8,866 bases of DNA, from NCBI GenBank assembly GCA_011192085.1, contig DUEQ01000006.1, positions 1-8,866 on the forward strand, in the 5' to 3' direction. Source of the stretch: Caldilineae bacterium. Lineage in GTDB: Bacteria > Chloroflexota > Anaerolineae > J102. Shown here one piece after another: positions 5,958 through 8,866 of the stretch. Below the pieces are notes generated by a model, which did not search any database, had not been told where the DNA came from, and worked only from the letters and a program-made list of their open reading frames with translations. Position 1 is the first letter of the stretch. Each line of letters opens with the position of its first letter. The translations under genes and the position numbers were made by a program.

Positions 5958-7901
5958 TCAGCCCCTGGACTTCCGGCCTCGGATTTCCGGCGCATGCGCG
6001 CCATTGCCGGCCTCGGCCTCCATCTCAGCCAGGGTGCGGGCCACCTCGGCGATGGCGATGCGCTGCTTGCGGTAGAGATCTGATTCGCTGATGGCCAGCT
6101 TTTGAGCGACTTCGCGCACTTTCTTTCCTTGAAGATACTTCAAATCGAGGATATTGTAAAGCAGCCATTCGGAGGTGGTCATCTGGCGTTCGCCCGGCGG
6201 ACGCTGCTGTTCGATGGCGTCTTGCAGGATGGCCCGCAGGGCGCGGGTGGGGGAATTGTCATACTGGGCCAGCTTCGCCCGCACCACGCGCAGATTCAGC
6301 AGAGGGCTGGAGCTGAGCTTGGGACCGCCCCAGAAGTGGGTGAGCGCGCCCCGCACCCATTCCGCGAACTCAGGATTCCTGGTCAACGCGTCCACGTTCT
6401 CCTCTTCCGGTGCGATGACGTAGGGCACGGCGCCGCTCAGCGCTTGCATGATCTCGATATCGGGCAGGATGGGACGCAGGGCCTCGAACACATCCAACTG
6501 CAAACGCCGGTCTTCCACTGCGATCTCCGCCCGTCGGAAGAGATGCTCGATGACCGCGGCGGTTTCCTCATCCATCTTGTCCGAAGCGGGACAAGTGGAA
6601 TGCAGGGCCAGAATGCCCATGTTCTCATCGGTATGACGATTCACCAGGCAACGGATGACATAGCCATTGACTTGATGGAATGCGCTGTCCGGTTGCGTGG
6701 TGGTGAGCAAGCGCTGAGTTTCGGGCAACGCCAGCACCCGACGCGCTTCTTCCTCATCACCGACGACGGTCTCCAATCGAGCCTCACCCTCGCCCGGCAG
6801 CGCGACGAAACCCCGGTCCACTTCACACACATTGCACAGGGTCACCAGCACGTTCTCCAAGAATTGATTGAGATCGCCGCTGGTCATGAGCCGCGTCTCC
6901 AACATCCGTAGCCAGGCCACTTCGTCCATCTCCTTGCGATAGAGAATGCGATCGATCCAGGGTTGACCCAGGGTGATGAGGATGGAGGCGAGGACAATGG
7001 TCATCACCACCAGAAAGGTGAGGGCTGTGTCGGGCGGCAGGCCCAGAATGGCCTCAACCTTGGGAATGGTGAAGATGAGCGCGATGACGATGGACGCCAC
7101 CACGGGCCCACGCAGGATAAAGTAGAAGAGCTGACGTTTGACCACCCGATCAGGGGCGAATACGCCGTAGTAGGCCACGCTGTAAGCCATCACCACCAGC
7201 ATGACGCCCACGGCCGCGTTAGCGATGCTGGCCAGGATCAACACCAATGCCGGATTCGTGGCCCCACCGCCCGAGACCAGGATCAGATAAGGGAAGACGC
7301 CTAGTCCCGGCGCCACGAAACTCCACAACAAATAGCTCAGCCGTCGTCGGGCCGTATGGGTCCGCACATGCGCCCGGGCCTGCAGCAGCGTCCAGCCGCC
7401 CCACAGGGTGGCCACCACGAAGCAAAAGGTGAACAGGGGGAACAGGGGACCGGGTTGCAGGTTGGAGACCGGGTCTGTCTCCACAGGCGCTCGCACCAGC
7501 ACGTCGGTGAACAGGGCCAACAGGGCGAACAGCACACTGAAGGCATACGCACTACGAATGATCCAGAGCCACTTATGGCGATCCTGCCGCAGCCAGGCTG
7601 CCAGCAAGATCGAGCGGGAGAAGTGCAAATAGGCCGCAGGCACCAGCGCGATGCCGATCCACTGAAATCGCAGCCAACTCTCCGCCCAATCCACCTGGGG
7701 CAGCACGACATCGCCCGAATAGACGATGACCATTCCCAGCAACAGCGCGGCAAAGGCTCGGCCCACCCTACTGTGTAAATTGAAGGTGAGGACGTAAACG
7801 AACAGGGAGAAGCTGAGGATGAGGATGGCCGCGGCCAGGATTTGGTTGCCGACCGCCAATACGTTCAGCCAGGTGGGCAATTCAGACATCGTTGTGTTCA
7901 T
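5958..7901 (-). CDS. membrane-bound GAF/HTH regulator without kinase core
   Basis: The product has 647 residues from the ATG at 7899-7901. About nine hydrophobic segments lie at roughly 15-38, 47-67, 80-101, 112-135, 150-174, 190-210, 217-244, 258-280 and 292-312. The pattern, with FQWIGIALVP near 79-88, resembles the N-terminal sensor region of ComP-type and 7TM histidine kinases. After IDRILYRK (315-322) comes a GAF-like domain (about 332-460) with a CxxC at Cys356/Cys359. The last 200 residues have a WGGPKL-SSSPLLNLRVV segment (524-540) and a sigma-region-4-like helix-turn-helix, VREVAQKLAISESDLYRKQR (595-614). No H-box, N-box or G-box is visible, so it is probably not a kinase. I infer a membrane sensor that acts directly on transcription; the ligand is unknown. 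The start is uncertain: GTG at 7937 and ATG at 7889 are alternatives, and none has a clear Shine-Dalgarno. The final codons run into mini-repeat DNA. Confidence 0.85.
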   Translation of the reverse strand: MNTTMSELPTWLNVLAVGNQILAAAILILSFSLFVYVLTFNLHSRVGRAFAALLLGMVIVYSGDVVLPQVDWAESWLRFQWIGIALVPAAYLHFSRSILLAAWLRQDRHKWLWIIRSAYAFSVLFALLALFTDVLVRAPVETDPVSNLQPGPLFPLFTFCFVVATLWGGWTLLQARAHVRTHTARRRLSYLLWSFVAPGLGVFPYLILVSGGGATNPALVLILASIANAAVGVMLVVMAYSVAYYGVFAPDRVVKRQLFYFILRGPVVASIVIALIFTIPKVEAILGLPPDTALTFLVVMTIVLASILITLGQPWIDRILYRKEMDEVAWLRMLETRLMTSGDLNQFLENVLVTLCNVCEVDRGFVALPGEGEARLETVVGDEEEARRVLALPETQRLLTTTQPDSAFHQVNGYVIRCLVNRHTDENMGILALHSTCPASDKMDEETAAVIEHLFRRAEIAVEDRRLQLDVFEALRPILPDIEIMQALSGAVPYVIAPEEENVDALTRNPEFAEWVRGALTHFWGGPKLSSSPLLNLRVVRAKLAQYDNSPTRALRAILQDAIEQQRPPGERQMTTSEWLLYNILDLKYLQGKKVREVAQKLAISESDLYRKQRIAIAEVARTLAEMEAEAGNGAHAPEIRGRKSRG

Positions 7902-7964
7902 CTCTGTTATTTTACACCATCTCTCCCCATTTTTCACGCCCGCCGATATTTTTCCGAGCGCTTC

Positions 7965-8078
7965 TCAATCTCGGATGAAGACGATGAGCGAAATGATGAT
8001 GGCTGTGGCCTCTCGCTCCTGACGGACGGATTCGTAATCCGCCCTGGAGTCAACCTGCTCCCAGCGTCCGACTGGCAT
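7965..8078 (-). CDS. possible small protein, 37 residues
   Basis: An ATG at 8076-8078 opens 37 codons ending in TGA. It is preceded by AGAGG (8086-8090) seven bases upstream, a plausible ribosome site. The peptide starts MPVGRWEQVDS, has a charged middle (DYESVRQERE) and ends with a hydrophobic AIIISLIVFI followed by RD. It ends 63 bases before the membrane regulator and could share its transcript. I do not recognise it. The hydrophobic part is too short for a typical membrane span, so a truncated remnant of a larger gene or a chance ORF is possible. A CGGATT-ACG-AATCCG hairpin lies inside it and may be the real functional element of this stretch. Confidence 0.35.
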   Translation of the reverse strand: MPVGRWEQVDSRADYESVRQEREATAIIISLIVFIRD

Positions 8079-8138
8079 CGTCCATCCTCTATTTTCGAAA
8101 CAGACAAAAGCCGACAGGCCCGGGGCGAGACGCTCCCG

Positions 8139-8166
8139 ATCCTACCGGCTCCCCATGTCAGTTCAA
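8139..8166 (-). promoter_or_regulatory. weak candidate promoter for the regulator
   Basis: The minus strand has TTGAAC (8161-8166), a 16-base spacer and TAGGAT (8139-8144), each 4/6 to the sigma-70 consensus. It lies between the hairpin after the 44-codon gene and the candidate 37-codon ORF, so it could drive that ORF and the membrane regulator. The match is poor enough to be chance. Confidence 0.25.
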
Positions 8167-8179
8167 ACGCTATGACTGC

Positions 8180-8200
8180 GGAACGGGCTCTTGCCCTTCC
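8180..8200 (-). other. hairpin at the end of the 44-codon gene
   Basis: GGAA-GGGC (8200-8193) pairs with GCCC-TTCC (8188-8180, one bulged base at 8184) around a 4-base AAGA loop. The stem begins on the last base of the TAG stop codon. No T-run follows, so it is not a classical intrinsic terminator. It may instead protect the 3' end of the short message from decay. Confidence 0.45.
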
Positions 8201-8334
8201 TAGCCGGGCGGGCCGAAGGGATTGCCTGGGATCTGTTCCAGAGGCTTGCGTAAGGGCGAACCCGCGAACTGTTTGAGTTGCCCCCGGTGCAGGATACGGG
8301 GTTTTTGATAGGGCGTCTTCTGGGTCTTTTTCAT
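8200..8334 (-). CDS. small RiPP-precursor-like peptide, 44 residues
   Basis: An ATG at 8332-8334 opens 44 codons ending in TAG. The perfect Shine-Dalgarno AAGGAG (8343-8348) lies eight bases upstream, the best in the window. The peptide begins with a basic stretch (MKKTQKTP) and then has Tyr9, Pro12, Ile14, Gly18 and Leu20 in the spacing YxxPxIxxxGxL. In lasso-peptide and related RiPP leaders this motif is bound by the RiPP recognition element. The tail from Gly25 (GSPLRKPLEQIPGNPFGPPG) is rich in Gly and Pro. Gly25 and Glu33 stand at positions 1 and 9, which would suit a nine-residue lasso ring. Against this, the usual Thr two residues before the core is missing, with Phe23 and Ala24 there instead. 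No maturation enzymes are in the window. It lies 55 bases after the surface-protein gene and is probably cotranscribed with it. That the gene is expressed is likely; the RiPP role is inference. Confidence 0.7.
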   Translation of the reverse strand: MKKTQKTPYQKPRILHRGQLKQFAGSPLRKPLEQIPGNPFGPPG

Positions 8335-8342
8335 TGTGATCG

Positions 8343-8348
8343 CTCCTT
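8343..8348 (-). promoter_or_regulatory. consensus Shine-Dalgarno of the 44-codon gene
   Basis: AAGGAG on the minus strand, eight bases before the ATG at 8332-8334. This site is the main reason to call the short ORF a gene. Confidence 0.75.
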
Positions 8349-8389
8349 ATCTCAGAAATCAAACAAGCCGTATCAAATCCACTCAGGGG

Positions 8390-8866
8390 TCAGGATTGTC
8401 GTCGAGACCGGCGCATGCCATAGCCGACGCCGACCAGGACCGCAGCCCCTAGGGCGAACAAGCCAACGATCAAGGACCAGTTCACGGGATTCACGTCGGT
8501 GGCCGAGAAGGAGGCCAGAGACACCGCGGTGGGATCGAAGATATTCAGGGCGGGAGGCGTACCGCTCGTGGTTTCCTTCGAATCGAATTGAATTAGGGTC
8601 GTATCAGAACACCCCTCGACTTGAATGGCAAAGCTGACCGTGTCGTCGCCGCTAATCGTATCACCGCCGCCTGTATAAGATGAATTCTCATTGATCCAAT
8701 CAGCCAAGGCAGCGCTTTCGAACACCACAGGGCCGGTGGTCGTAGGAGCGGAGATCTGCATTATCAGGTCGCCCAATGCAGGTGCATTCGCCCCATTGAT
8801 CGTGCTTTCCGTCCAGCTATCATCCGCAACTTTGTACAAATTCAGGGTGTCACTACCCACCTGAAA
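8390..8866 (-). CDS. DNRLRE-type cell-surface protein, 5' end missing
   Basis: The frame is open to the window edge, so only the last 158 residues are seen; the true start lies outside. The visible part resembles the C-terminal half of a DNRLRE-type beta-sandwich module. It has LNLYKVADDSWTEST near the start, VSFAIQ in the middle, and then a strand with FDSKETTSGTPPALNIF. Such modules occur in large secreted proteins and have been linked to carbohydrate binding. After a short spacer, one membrane helix (WSLIVGLFALGAAVLVGVGYGM) and a basic RRSRRQS tail end the protein. This indicates an extracellular protein anchored by its C-terminus. No LPxTG sorting motif precedes the helix. Family assignment is from memory of the pattern. 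The 44-codon gene follows 55 bases after the TGA stop. Confidence 0.75.
   Translation of the reverse strand, partial: FQVGSDTLNLYKVADDSWTESTINGANAPALGDLIMQISAPTTTGPVVFESAALADWINENSSYTGGGDTISGDDTVSFAIQVEGCSDTTLIQFDSKETTSGTPPALNIFDPTAVSLASFSATDVNPVNWSLIVGLFALGAAVLVGVGYGMRRSRRQS

Noticed and set aside
5744..6004. Minus-strand frame of 86 codons over the ftsK upstream spacer
   Set aside because: The peptide is a translation of mini-repeats (RKAAKRAK, TVHC-type words) and it overlaps the regulator 3' end.
7842..8276. A 144-codon plus-strand frame opposite the spacer and the regulator 5' end
   Set aside because: It overlaps the regulator in antisense, has no ribosome site, and its peptide has no recognisable pattern.
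7934..8362. A 142-codon minus-strand frame covering the accessory spacer
   Set aside because: It runs in a different frame through the 44-codon gene with its strong ribosome site. Its product is low-complexity (Ser/Arg-rich) and it has no good start site.
1..8866. CRISPR array, tRNA, insertion sequence or phage genes
   Set aside because: No regularly spaced long repeats, cloverleaf-type sequences, transposase motifs or terminal inverted repeats were seen.

Overview
The window is a moderately high-GC bacterial chromosomal segment in which every gene I can support lies on the minus strand, so transcription runs from the right end to the left. The organism is most likely a member of the Chloroflexota (Anaerolineae-like). 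This is an inference from three things: the style of the S12 protein, a DNRLRE-type surface protein with a bare C-terminal anchor, and intergenic DNA full of heptamer mini-repeats. It has not been tested by any search.

In transcription order, the right end (8866 to about 7960) is accessory. It holds the 3' part of a secreted, membrane-anchored DNRLRE-type protein. Fifty-five bases later comes a 44-codon gene (8200-8334) with the best Shine-Dalgarno sequence in the window. Its product carries a leader motif, YxxPxIxxxGxL, like that of lasso-type RiPP precursors. A hairpin, a weak candidate promoter and a possible 37-codon ORF follow. Next is a large membrane protein (5958-7901) with about nine membrane segments, a GAF-like domain and a C-terminal helix-turn-helix. 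It has no visible histidine-kinase core, so it looks like a membrane-bound one-component regulator. A 246-base spacer of inverted heptamer arrays and a G-quadruplex-forming tract separates it from ftsK.

The left part is the housekeeping core: ftsK (DNA translocase), then the str operon rpsL-rpsG-fusA. A good sigma-70-like promoter (3463-3491) lies between ftsK and rpsL. rpsL starts with TTG. Both gaps inside the str operon hold RNA structure on the coding strand. Between rpsL and rpsG is an 81-nt hairpin with a 25-position stem and an internal GUAA-capped hairpin. Between rpsG and fusA two mutually exclusive stems are present, one followed by six U, which is the layout of a transcription attenuator. 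The two structures suggest that S7 and EF-G output are tuned separately within the operon. The left edge stops 86 bases after fusA.

The points most worth follow-up are the RiPP-like peptide gene, the two structured str-operon spacers, and the membrane-bound HTH regulator.
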